Shown piece after piece: positions 20,816 through 28,254 of a stretch of 35,322 bases of DNA (position 1 is its first letter; every line of letters begins with the position of its first letter). The DNA is from an uncultured Acidobacteriia bacterium. Its GTDB lineage: Bacteria > Acidobacteriota > Terriglobia > Bryobacterales > Bryobacteraceae. Under the pieces are notes generated by a model. It was not told the origin of the DNA, did no database searches, and saw only the letters and a program-made list of their open reading frames with translations. A program made the position numbers and the translations under genes. The DNA lies in contig CAIVPR010000056.1 in NCBI GenBank assembly GCA_903907865.1, forward strand, positions 1 to 35,322, written 5' to 3'.

Positions 20816-22033
20816 ATGGCGGAGGCTACCTTTCATTACCGGGCGGTGGGGGCGGACGGGAAGGCGCGGAACGGCGTCATCTCGGCTGCGGACTCGCGGA
20901 CCGCTGCGCGCGAATTGCGTCGGCAGGGGCTGACGCCTTTGCACGTCGGGGCCGAGGCGCAGAAGGCAACGCTTTCGTTCGAACTCCCGTCATTCGGCGG
21001 CAGTCGGCGTAAGGACGTCCTCTTCTTCACCCAGGAGCTCTCCACGCTGCTCAATTCCGGCGTGCCGCTGGACCGCGCGCTTTCCATCACCTCAGAGCTC
21101 ACGGCGAGCCCGAAGTTCCGCTCGGTGTCGGGAGAAATCCTGCGCGCCATCAAAGGCGGCAAGTCGTTGGCGGATTCGCTGAAAGTCCACACCACCTATT
21201 TCTCGGACCTGTACGTCAACATGGTCCGCGCCGGCGAGGCCTCGGGAAGCCTGGGGCAGGTCTTCGAACGGCTTTCAGGTTTCGAGCGTTCGCGCGACGA
21301 ACTGCGCAGCTACATCGCGACGTCGATGGCGTACCCGGCGGTGCTGGCGGCGGTCGGCGCCGGATCGATCTTTGTTTTGCTGGACTTCGTCGTTCCGCGC
21401 TTCGCCAGCGTCTTCAATGACGGACGAATGAAAATCCCGACGCCCACGCTGATCATGCTGGAGGCCAGCAAGATCGTGCAGGACTGGGCATGGCTGGTGG
21501 GCTTGGTGCTGGTCGGATCGGTGGTGTTATTCCGGATGTACACTTCGACGCCTGCGGGCAGGTTGTGGTGGGACCGGACGCGGCTGGCGATTCCAGTCCT
21601 CGGCGATGCGATGCGGAAGGCCGAGACGTCGCGTTTCGCGCGGGCGATGTCGACGTTGGTCGGAAACACGGTGCCGCTGGTGCAGTCTCTGGACATTGCG
21701 GCGGGGATTCTCAACAACAAGGTGATGGCGAACTCCCTGAAGGACGTGGCGCAGGGGGTGAAACGCGGCGAAGGGATTTCGCAGCCGCTGGCCAGGACAA
21801 AGATGTTCCCGCCCCTTGCCGCGCACTTGCTGACGGTGGGCGAGGAGACCGGCAAGCTCGACGTGATGTTCGGCCGGATGGCGGACATCTACGAGGAGGA
21901 GACGCGGGCTGCGGTGAAACGCTTCACCTCGATTTTCGAGCCCCTTGTGATCCTCGCGATGGGCCTGATTGTGGGTGCGCTGGTGCTGAGCATGCTGATC
22001 GCGATCACGAGCATAAACGATGTTGCGATATAG
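20816..22033 (+). CDS. gspF: Type II secretion inner-membrane platform protein GspF
   Basis: The 405-residue protein has the two repeated T2SSF helical domains, one beginning near KDVLFFTQELSTLLNSGVPL and the other near RKAETSRFARAMSTLVGNTV. Three membrane segments are visible (SYIATSMAYPAVLAAVGAGSIFVLLDFV; DWAWLVGLVLVGSVVLFRMY; FEPLVILAMGLIVGALVLSMLIA). The N-terminus carries FHYRAVGADGKARNGVI, usual for GspF. ATG 20816 has AGGAG ten bases upstream; TTG 20813 is a possible alternative. It contacts GspE and GspL at the membrane. It follows gspE by four bases. Confidence 0.95.
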   Translation: MAEATFHYRAVGADGKARNGVISAADSRTAARELRRQGLTPLHVGAEAQKATLSFELPSFGGSRRKDVLFFTQELSTLLNSGVPLDRALSITSELTASPKFRSVSGEILRAIKGGKSLADSLKVHTTYFSDLYVNMVRAGEASGSLGQVFERLSGFERSRDELRSYIATSMAYPAVLAAVGAGSIFVLLDFVVPRFASVFNDGRMKIPTPTLIMLEASKIVQDWAWLVGLVLVGSVVLFRMYTSTPAGRLWWDRTRLAIPVLGDAMRKAETSRFARAMSTLVGNTVPLVQSLDIAAGILNNKVMANSLKDVAQGVKRGEGISQPLARTKMFPPLAAHLLTVGEETGKLDVMFGRMADIYEEETRAAVKRFTSIFEPLVILAMGLIVGALVLSMLIAITSINDVAI

Positions 22034-22042
22034 GTAGGAGAT

Positions 22043-22468
22043 ATGAACAAGAAAACAAATTCCCGGGCCGGTGTCACGCTGATTGAAATGCTGGTGGTGG
22101 TCACCATCATCGCGCTCTTCGCCGCGATTGTCGGACCCCGCTTGCTGCACCGTGGCGACCAAGCGCGTGTTGTGGCCGCGCGGCAGCAGATTTCGGACAT
22201 CCAACTGGCGCTGGGGCAGTACAAGCTGGATACGGGGACGTTTCCGACCCAGGAGCAGGGACTGGGCGCGCTTCGGCAGCAGCCGGCCGGAATGGAACAG
22301 TGGCATGGACCCTACTTGGTGAAGGATCTGGGGAACGATCCGTGGGGGCATCCGTACGCCTACAAGTTTCCGGGAGACCACGGGGATGAGCCCGACATCG
22401 TCAGCTTCGGAGCCGATGGACAGCCCGGCGGGACGGACTTGAACGCCGATGTCGTCAGCTGGAAATAG
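22043..22468 (+). CDS. gspG: Major pseudopilin GspG
   Basis: The 141-residue prepilin has a short basic leader (MNKKTNSRAG) cut before VTLIEMLVVVTIIALFAAIV, with Gly at -1 and Glu at +5, the N-methylation signature. The C-terminal globular part has the GspG marks YKLDTGTFPTQEQGLGAL, GPYLVKDLGNDPWGHPYAYKFPGDHG and DIVSFGADGQPGGT, including residues that bind calcium in known GspG. It forms the shaft of the pseudopilus. GGAG precedes ATG 22043 and gspF ends nine bases upstream. Confidence 0.96.
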   Translation: MNKKTNSRAGVTLIEMLVVVTIIALFAAIVGPRLLHRGDQARVVAARQQISDIQLALGQYKLDTGTFPTQEQGLGALRQQPAGMEQWHGPYLVKDLGNDPWGHPYAYKFPGDHGDEPDIVSFGADGQPGGTDLNADVVSWK

Positions 22469-22991
22469 GGCCTTCGACCAAGACCGCGCCTTGATGGCGC
22501 GTGGCCGTGTCGGCGACCCGGCCGCAGGTTGCCAACCTGCTTCACAAAGCGGTGTGACCCTGCTGGAGATGATGGTCGTCGTCACCATCATCGGCATCAT
22601 CGCCAGCATTTCTTTTCCCGCCATGTCAGCCGGCCTATCCGGCGTCCGCCTCTCCTCGGCAGCCGGATCGGTGGCCAGCTTCCTTGAATCCACCATGAAC
22701 CAAGTCGACCGTCGCGAGCGGGCGGCGGAGATCGTCATCGTCCCCAAGGAGCGGATGCTTGTGGTCTACACGGCGGAATCCAAGGCTGCGGACCATTCGG
22801 CGGGCAAGCTGGTAATGCCGGACGGCATCGGAATCGAAGGCGACGAGCCACGCCGCTTCTTCCTATTTCCGGGAGGCGCCTTCCCGCACATCACTGTGTC
22901 CTTGAAAAGCGACCGCGGAGCACGCCGCGATGTTGAAATCGATCCGGTAACCGCCGTGCCCAAAATCACCCGCGGCGGCGAAGCGAAATGA
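22449..22991 (+). CDS. gspH: Minor pseudopilin GspH, with an unusually long leader
   Basis: The 180-residue frame contains the prepilin signature SG-VTLLEMMVVVTIIGIIASIS (Gly -1, Glu +5) and a beta-rich globular end (VIVPKERMLVVYTAESK, FFLFPGGAFPHITVSLKS), fitting GspH. From ATG 22449 the leader would be 35 residues, far longer than the 6-15 of its neighbours; from ATG 22494 it would be 20. The extra part includes a 17-bp palindrome (22524-22540) encoding AGCQPA, which looks like an insertion in the leader. Neither start has a good Shine-Dalgarno. The start at 22449 overlaps gspG by 20 bases, and the stop overlaps gspI by four. Confidence 0.88.
   Translation: MSSAGNRAFDQDRALMARGRVGDPAAGCQPASQSGVTLLEMMVVVTIIGIIASISFPAMSAGLSGVRLSSAAGSVASFLESTMNQVDRRERAAEIVIVPKERMLVVYTAESKAADHSAGKLVMPDGIGIEGDEPRRFFLFPGGAFPHITVSLKSDRGARRDVEIDPVTAVPKITRGGEAK
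22524..22540. repeat. 17-bp palindrome within the gspH leader
   Basis: GCAGGTTG and CAACCTGC are exact reverse complements around a central C. I recall GCAGGTTGCCAACCTGC-type palindromes as dispersed repeats in Acidobacteria, Verrucomicrobia and Planctomycetes genomes, but this is the only copy seen here. Confidence 0.6.
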
Positions 22992-23413
22992 CCCGTCGCC
23001 GGGCGGGGTTCTCGTTGCTCGAAGTCCTGGTGGCGACCCTCATCATGGGCATCGCCGTTACGGGTCTAATCGTGGGTCTTTCGCAGTCGGTCAAGAACGC
23101 CGCCCGCCTCGCCGACTACGAACGGGCCGTGATGGTGTCGCGCACCAAAATGAACGACCTTCGCCTGGACGAAATGCTGCCTGTCGAGGGATATGTCGAA
23201 GGCACGTTCCCGGCCTCGGATTGGGGCGGGCTCAAGAGCGGCTGGCGTGCCACCATGCGCCCGTTCGACCTGCCTGAAAACCCAGGTCCCGGTTCCGCCT
23301 ATCTTCAGCAGATTCAACTTCAAGTGTGGTGGGAGCCCTTGGCGGGCGGACGCCGGACCGTGGATGTGCAGGGCTACCGCACGTCCCGCCTGCCTACACA
23401 GGAATCCAGATGA
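22988..23413 (+). CDS. gspI: Minor pseudopilin GspI
   Basis: The 141-residue prepilin has the leader MTRRRAG cut before FSLLEVLVATLIMGIAVTGL, with Gly -1 and Glu +5. The remainder (SRTKMNDLRLDEMLPVEGYVEGTF, ... IQLQVWWEPLAGGRRTVDVQGYR) matches the GspI plan of a short alpha/beta domain. GspI, J and K form the pseudopilus tip complex. It overlaps gspH and gspJ by four bases each (ATGA), so the minor pseudopilins are translationally coupled. Confidence 0.92.
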   Translation: MTRRRAGFSLLEVLVATLIMGIAVTGLIVGLSQSVKNAARLADYERAVMVSRTKMNDLRLDEMLPVEGYVEGTFPASDWGGLKSGWRATMRPFDLPENPGPGSAYLQQIQLQVWWEPLAGGRRTVDVQGYRTSRLPTQESR

Positions 23414-24138
23414 GAATGCCAAAACGTGCCGGCATCACGTTGATCGAAGTGTTGATCGCGGTGTCCCTGTTGAGCCTGCTTTCCGTGGGGATGCTGGTGG
23501 CGATGCGGATCGGCATCAACACCATGGAAAAGACGGACGCGCACCTGGTGAAGGACCGGCGCGTCGCCAACGCGCGCAAGATCGTGGAGCAGGAGCTTCT
23601 GGGGATGGTCCCGACCTTGGCGACGTGGCAACCAATCCCGAACGCGCCGCCGAACTCCGCGCCGTTCCTCGAATGGACCGAACAGAGCATGCGCTTCGTC
23701 ACATCGTACTCGCTAGAAGAGGGGATGCGGGGGCGGATGCAGGCGGTAGTCATGCAAGTGGTTCCTGGGGAAAGGGGCGAGGGTGTGCGGTTGATCGTGA
23801 ATGAGTTGCCGTACACAGGCCCGTTCCAGACGGGGGCGCAGGTGGTCGGGGTGGACGAGCACGGGATGCCGCATTTTTCGGCGTCGCCAGCCGGGCCTCG
23901 GTCGTTTGTGCTTGCGGATCGCCTGGCGTGGTGCCGATTCGCATACCAGCAGAAGATCTACGAACCTCCATTCATGATTTGGCGGCCGGATTGGATCCTG
24001 CCGGGTACGATTCCCACCGGAGTGAGGATCGACATGGCGCCGCTCGACGTGGTGCCGTCCGAGCTGCACGTAAGCTCCATCACGGTTGCGATACCGATCA
24101 ACCGGATCCCGTGGGGGTATTACCGTGATGAAAACTAA
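23410..24138 (+). CDS. gspJ: Minor pseudopilin GspJ
   Basis: The 242-residue prepilin has the leader MRMPKRAG before ITLIEVLIAVSLLSLLSVGM, with Gly -1 and Glu +5. The long globular part (for example EWTEQSMRFVTSYSLEEGMR, GVRLIVNELPYTGPFQTG) fits the larger GspJ fold. ATG 23410 is chosen because it gives the short leader and overlaps the gspI stop by four bases; the open frame extends back to 23326 in the wrong context. Its stop overlaps the gspK start by 11 bases. Confidence 0.9.
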   Translation: MRMPKRAGITLIEVLIAVSLLSLLSVGMLVAMRIGINTMEKTDAHLVKDRRVANARKIVEQELLGMVPTLATWQPIPNAPPNSAPFLEWTEQSMRFVTSYSLEEGMRGRMQAVVMQVVPGERGEGVRLIVNELPYTGPFQTGAQVVGVDEHGMPHFSASPAGPRSFVLADRLAWCRFAYQQKIYEPPFMIWRPDWILPGTIPTGVRIDMAPLDVVPSELHVSSITVAIPINRIPWGYYRDEN

Positions 24139-25069
24139 CCGACAAGGTTCCGCCTTGCTCACCGTGCTCTGGCTGACGGCCGCGCTGTCCGCGATCGGCC
24201 TCGCGGTTGCCAGCAACGTTCGCGGCGAGACCGACCGCACCACCACCGGGCTCGACGACCTCCGCACCTATTTCATTGCGCGCGGGGCGATCGAACGCAC
24301 CTTGCTGTACATGCAGCGAGGGCAGAATTTTTACCGCTACGGCACGCCGAGGCTGGATTTCGCCTTTCCCGGTGCCGTCGCGACCGTCGAGATCATACCG
24401 GAAACTTCGAAGCTATCCCTGTTAGGGACGAAACCCGAGGAATTGTTGCGCCTCCTCGAGGTCTTGGGCCTGCCGCAGGACCGGGCGGAGATGATCACTG
24501 CCGGCATCGTCGACTGGCGGACCTTCCCGCTGCCGGGAGCTTCCAGCCCGTTCGACGCGTTTTATCTGTCGCAGACTCCGTCTTTTGTGCCGCAGCGCAC
24601 GTCTCCATTTCTTGAGACCGAGGAATTGCTTCTGGTGCGCGGCGTGACGGCGGATATCTACTATGGAACTTCGCTCGACGGCAGCCGCGCGGGCTTGCGC
24701 GATTGCCTGTCGGCGCGAGGATCTTGGGGCACGCTGGACCTCAATACGACGAGGCCCGAGACCATGATTGCAATCGGAATGGATCCGACCGACGCGGCGG
24801 CCATCGTCCAACGACGTGCCATACGACCGATTCTGGACCCCGTGGAGATCAACGAAATCCAGAAGGCCGTGGGCCCGGTGGGAGCGCGGTTGGGGGTCGG
24901 CGGCGGCTACATGTTTACGCTCCGGGCCACCGTGCGGTTGATCGGGGCCGACGGAAAACCGACTGATTTCCGGCGTACCTCGGCGGCCCTGATCAAGCGC
25001 TTCGACCCCAACAACAAGGCGAAACACAATCCCGGGTATGAGTTCGTGAGGTGGTATGACCGCGACTGA
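24128..25069 (+). CDS. gspK: Minor pseudopilin GspK
   Basis: The 313-residue protein has a leader MKTNRQG and a hydrophobic stretch SALLTVLWLTAALSAIGLAV. Position +5 is Thr rather than Glu, typical of GspK, the tip pseudopilin. The body includes the helical domain with LEVLGLPQDRAEMITAGIVDWR and TLDLNTTRPETMIAIGMDPTDAAAIVQRR, the SAM-like repeats of GspK. ATG 24128 is used; GTG 24125 directly before it is possible. The stop overlaps gspL by 14 bases. Confidence 0.92.
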   Translation: MKTNRQGSALLTVLWLTAALSAIGLAVASNVRGETDRTTTGLDDLRTYFIARGAIERTLLYMQRGQNFYRYGTPRLDFAFPGAVATVEIIPETSKLSLLGTKPEELLRLLEVLGLPQDRAEMITAGIVDWRTFPLPGASSPFDAFYLSQTPSFVPQRTSPFLETEELLLVRGVTADIYYGTSLDGSRAGLRDCLSARGSWGTLDLNTTRPETMIAIGMDPTDAAAIVQRRAIRPILDPVEINEIQKAVGPVGARLGVGGGYMFTLRATVRLIGADGKPTDFRRTSAALIKRFDPNNKAKHNPGYEFVRWYDRD

Positions 25070-26402
25070 GGCGAAGGTTCCCGCTCCCGCATCCCCGGTC
25101 GGAAATTCCGGTCGCGCGATGTTCGTGTTCGGCACCGGGCTCGGTGTAGCCGCGGGCGACAAGAATTTGGAAGTGGTCGTGGCGCGGTCGCGGCCCTCCG
25201 GTTCGAAGCTGGTGGCGAAGACGACGATAAGGGATTTCAGGACCCGGCCCGCCGCCGAGTGGGGTGCCGAACTCAAGGGCTTCCTCGCCGCTGCGGGCGA
25301 GCGCGACCTGATGGCGACGCTCATACTGCCCCGCAACGAGGTCATCGTGCGGACAGTGGCGCTGCCGGGAGTGGCGGCGCAGGACATGGCCGGGGCGATT
25401 GAGCTGCAGGTCGAAACGCTGCACCCGTTCGGCGACGAGGACGTGGTCTTCGGTTGGATGGTTGCAGGCGTGGGCCAAGTGTTGGTCGGCGTGGTCCGCA
25501 AGACCTTGATGGACCACTACGAAACGCTGTTTTCCGAGGCCGGGGTCGGCCTCGCGGGCGTGAGTTTTTCGGCTGCGGCGATGTACGCGGCGTTGCGGCT
25601 CCGCAGTGCGGGCCAAGGCATGCTGCTGGCATATGACGTGACCACTGGCGACGGCGGTATCGAAGTGTACGGCGAGAGTACCGCGAAGGCGGCCTACTCC
25701 GCGGGTTTCCGGCTCCCGCCCGAACGGGCGCTGGCAATCGCGCGGTCGGAACTGAGGCTGGAGTCGAATCATCCGGCAGTCACCTGGGCGGAGACCCTGG
25801 GATTGCCGGAAACGGACTCGGACAGTTCCGTTGCGTGGGCCGCGGCGCTGGCTGCGTCGGCACCGTTCGCCGCGAAATACGCGAATCTGTTGCCGAAGGA
25901 ACGTCGGGCGTCGAGCGCGAGGCGGCAGTACCTGGTGCCTGCGATCCTGGCCGTATTGCTAGGAATAGCGGCGGTGGTCGTGTTCCTTGTGATGCCGGCG
26001 TTGGACCGCCGGGACTATTTGGCGGCCCTGACAGCGGAAACCAAACGGCTGGAGCCGAGGGCGACGCGGGCGCAGGCGCTGGAGAAGAACGCGGCGACGG
26101 CAAAGGTGCGGATCGCGGCGCTCGACGATTTCCGTCGACGACCGCAAGCGGATTTGGATGTGCTGGCGGAGTTGACCAAACTGCTGGCACCGCCGGTGTG
26201 GACGAACACCATCGAGATTTATCCCGATTCGGTCGTGGTGGCGGGCGAGGCGGAACAGGCGGCACCGCTGCTGAAGATCCTGGACTCGTCGCCGCTGTTC
26301 CAGAACTCGGAGTTTTCGCTCTCGGTGACGCGCAACGGGGCTGTGGAGCAGTTCCGGATCAAGACCATGCGCCGGGGGCGCGCGGGAAGGACGACGCCAT
26401 GA
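25056..26402 (+). CDS. gspL: GspL-like protein (PilM-like actin fold fused to PilN-like part)
   Basis: The 448-residue protein has a cytoplasmic actin-like part (about 20-275) with LATLILPRNEV-type strand motifs, VETLHPFGDEDVVFGW and LLAYDVTTGDGGIEVYG. Then come the PilN-like NLLPKERR (277-284), one membrane helix (about 293-314) and a periplasmic ferredoxin-like part ending KILDSSPLFQNSEFSLSVTRN. This arrangement is that of GspL, equal to PilM plus PilN fused. GspL links the GspE ATPase to GspF and GspM. It overlaps gspK by 14 bases and gspM by four. Confidence 0.88.
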   Translation: MTATEAKVPAPASPVGNSGRAMFVFGTGLGVAAGDKNLEVVVARSRPSGSKLVAKTTIRDFRTRPAAEWGAELKGFLAAAGERDLMATLILPRNEVIVRTVALPGVAAQDMAGAIELQVETLHPFGDEDVVFGWMVAGVGQVLVGVVRKTLMDHYETLFSEAGVGLAGVSFSAAAMYAALRLRSAGQGMLLAYDVTTGDGGIEVYGESTAKAAYSAGFRLPPERALAIARSELRLESNHPAVTWAETLGLPETDSDSSVAWAAALAASAPFAAKYANLLPKERRASSARRQYLVPAILAVLLGIAAVVVFLVMPALDRRDYLAALTAETKRLEPRATRAQALEKNAATAKVRIAALDDFRRRPQADLDVLAELTKLLAPPVWTNTIEIYPDSVVVAGEAEQAAPLLKILDSSPLFQNSEFSLSVTRNGAVEQFRIKTMRRGRAGRTTP

Positions 26403-26992
26403 CGATTTCCAGCCGCGAAAGGCGGTTGCTTCTGCTGATCGGGCCAGCCCTGCTGATCGCGGTGGTCTTGCGCTTTACGGTGCTCGACGATTCCGCGCCG
26501 GGAACGGCCGCCGGAGTGCCCGGGGCGGATTCCATTGGGCTGGCGGAACAACGCAACGCTCGGTTACGGCAACTGATCGCGACGCTGCCAGGCCGCGAAG
26601 CGGTGATGCAGCGGGTCTCGGCGGACATGGCCGACCGCGAGGCGGGTGTGATCCAGGCCGATACCGCGGCGCAGGCCCAGGCGGCGCTGGTGCAGATCGC
26701 GCGCAGGGTCGCCAAGGCCGAATCCATCGATGTGCGCGGCGGGGACGTGATGCCTCCCAAGGCGTTCGGCGACTACGGTCTGGTCTACGCCACCATCACC
26801 TTCGATTGCCACGTGGAGCAACTTGTGAATTTCCTGGCGAGCCTGCAGAAACAACCGGAACTGGTGTCGCCCGTGGACGAGCGGATGACCTCGGGAAATC
26901 CCAAGGAAAAGGTCATGAACGTCAGGATGGTGCTGGCGGGGGTGGTTCCGAAGAAACTCGTGCCGGAGAAGAAAGCGTTGGGTGCGTTTTGA
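26399..26992 (+). CDS. gspM: GspM-like protein (PilO-type)
   Basis: The 197-residue protein has a short cytoplasmic start, one membrane segment (about 7-28, RRLLLLIGPALLIAVVLRFTVL), a helical region (LAEQRNARLRQLIATLPGRE and onward) and a ferredoxin-like periplasmic domain (YGLVYATITFDCHVEQLVNFLASLQKQPEL). This is the layout of GspM/PilO, which pairs with GspL in the inner membrane. ATG 26399 overlaps the gspL stop by four bases. Its stop overlaps the proposed TTG start of the GspC-like gene. Confidence 0.82.
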   Translation: MTISSRERRLLLLIGPALLIAVVLRFTVLDDSAPGTAAGVPGADSIGLAEQRNARLRQLIATLPGREAVMQRVSADMADREAGVIQADTAAQAQAALVQIARRVAKAESIDVRGGDVMPPKAFGDYGLVYATITFDCHVEQLVNFLASLQKQPELVSPVDERMTSGNPKEKVMNVRMVLAGVVPKKLVPEKKALGAF

Positions 26993-27723
26993 GGCCGAAG
27001 CTGGTGGTGCTGAACTTGCTCCTGGTGGGCGCTCTGGCGGCGGTCGGATGGCAGGCGCGCGAGGAAATGCGGCGGTCTGAGGCGGAGCGCAAGGCGCATT
27101 TGAATGTGCCGGTGAAGACTCCTGTTCTTGCCCCTGTGCCCGCGGTGCCGAAACCCGCGGCGGCCGCGCCGATCCAGTACGAGGACGTGGCGAAGAAGAA
27201 CCTGTTCGCCAAGGATCGCACGCCCGACGTAGTGGTGGAAGCCCCCAAGCCCGTCGAAGTGAAGAAGATGCCGCCCCTGCCCGTGGTTTACGGGGTAATG
27301 TCGCTCCCCAGCGGAGTGCGGGCGATCATGGCGGAGTCCAAGGGACTGGCCGGGCACGGGACCCGCGAGGGCGACAAGATCGGCGAGTTTCAGGTGGCGT
27401 CCTTGGATGCGGAGAAGGTCGCGTTCCTGTGGAACGGCGAACGCATCGAGCGGAAGATCGAGGATTTGATCGACCGTTCAGGACCGACGAGAACCGAAGG
27501 TGGTGGTGGCGGGCAGGCGGCGGCATCGAGTCGCGGACCGGCGGCGCCGCCTCCGCCCGCGCCAACTGTTGCGGCTGCGCCGAAAATGGGCGACTCCACC
27601 GGGGAAAGCACTCGCGCCTGCGTCCCGGGCGACAAATCGCCTGGCGGCACGGTCTTGGATGGATACCGGAAGGTTGTGGTGCAAACGCCGTTCGGGATTA
27701 TGGGCTGCCGCTGGGAGAAGTAG
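26989..27723 (+). CDS. gspC: GspC-like inner-membrane protein with a TPFG tail
   Basis: The 244-residue protein has one membrane segment near the start (LVVLNLLLVGALAAVGW), a proline/alanine linker, and a homology-region-like domain (YEDVAKKNLFAKDRTPDVVV, LPVVYGVMSLPSGVRAIMAE, GTREGDKIGEFQVASLDAEKVAFLW), as in GspC, which joins the inner-membrane platform to the secretin. No PDZ domain is present; instead a GGGGG and proline stretch leads to a tail with two cysteines, GYRKVVVQTPFGIMGCRWEK. The TPFG motif recurs twice in the next protein. The start is probably TTG 26989, overlapping the gspM stop, as no ATG or GTG fits better. Its place between gspM and gspD supports the call. Confidence 0.75.
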   Translation: MRPKLVVLNLLLVGALAAVGWQAREEMRRSEAERKAHLNVPVKTPVLAPVPAVPKPAAAAPIQYEDVAKKNLFAKDRTPDVVVEAPKPVEVKKMPPLPVVYGVMSLPSGVRAIMAESKGLAGHGTREGDKIGEFQVASLDAEKVAFLWNGERIERKIEDLIDRSGPTRTEGGGGGQAAASSRGPAAPPPPAPTVAAAPKMGDSTGESTRACVPGDKSPGGTVLDGYRKVVVQTPFGIMGCRWEK

Positions 27724-27756
27724 CGGCACCCACTAGAGCTGGAATTGGAGATCAAG

Positions 27757-28254
27757 ATGAGAAAAGCGACTTTGACATTCGTTTTGTGCGTTGCGGCTTG
27801 GGGCCAGGACGCGCCGACACAGCCGGCAGCCCCTAAAAAGGCATCCGTTGCTGCGACCAAGGCAACCACGAAGAAAGCTGTCCAGACGAAGACGGTCAAA
27901 GCGCCAGCCAAAGCTGTTGATCCCGGCCAGCCGCCCAAGACGGCCAAGGACAACGGCGACGGCAGCTTCTCGTGGACCGACCCCAAAGGCAAACGCTGGA
28001 TTTCGCGCAAGACGCCGTTCGGGTGGATGCGCAGCGAGAACACCGGCCTCGCGTCGGAACCGGGCGTCGGCAGCGTGGATCCATCGGTGAAGGTGTCTGA
28101 AGCCGGGGATAACGTACATTTCGAGAAGGCGACCCCGTTCGGCACCACCAAGTGGGATAAGCGGAAGGCTGACTTGACCGATGGGGAGCGCTCGGCGCTG
28201 GAACATGCCAATGCGGAGCGCGCCAATGGCGTGAAAGAGGTTGTCGCGAAATGA
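27757..28254 (+). CDS. Small exported TPFG-motif protein of unknown function
   Basis: The 165-residue protein has a signal-type start (MRKATLTFVLCVAAWGQDAP) and a lysine/alanine/threonine-rich stretch (residues 25-55). Two short aromatic units follow: SWTDPKGKRWISRKTPFGWM (72-91) and FEKATPFGTTKWDKR (122-136). The C-terminal helix is charged. The TPFG units resemble the tail of the GspC-like protein encoded just upstream. GGAG sits seven bases before ATG 27757, and the stop overlaps gspD by four bases, so it is made together with the secretin. It could be a periplasmic adaptor, but no such family is known to me. Confidence 0.75.
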   Translation: MRKATLTFVLCVAAWGQDAPTQPAAPKKASVAATKATTKKAVQTKTVKAPAKAVDPGQPPKTAKDNGDGSFSWTDPKGKRWISRKTPFGWMRSENTGLASEPGVGSVDPSVKVSEAGDNVHFEKATPFGTTKWDKRKADLTDGERSALEHANAERANGVKEVVAK

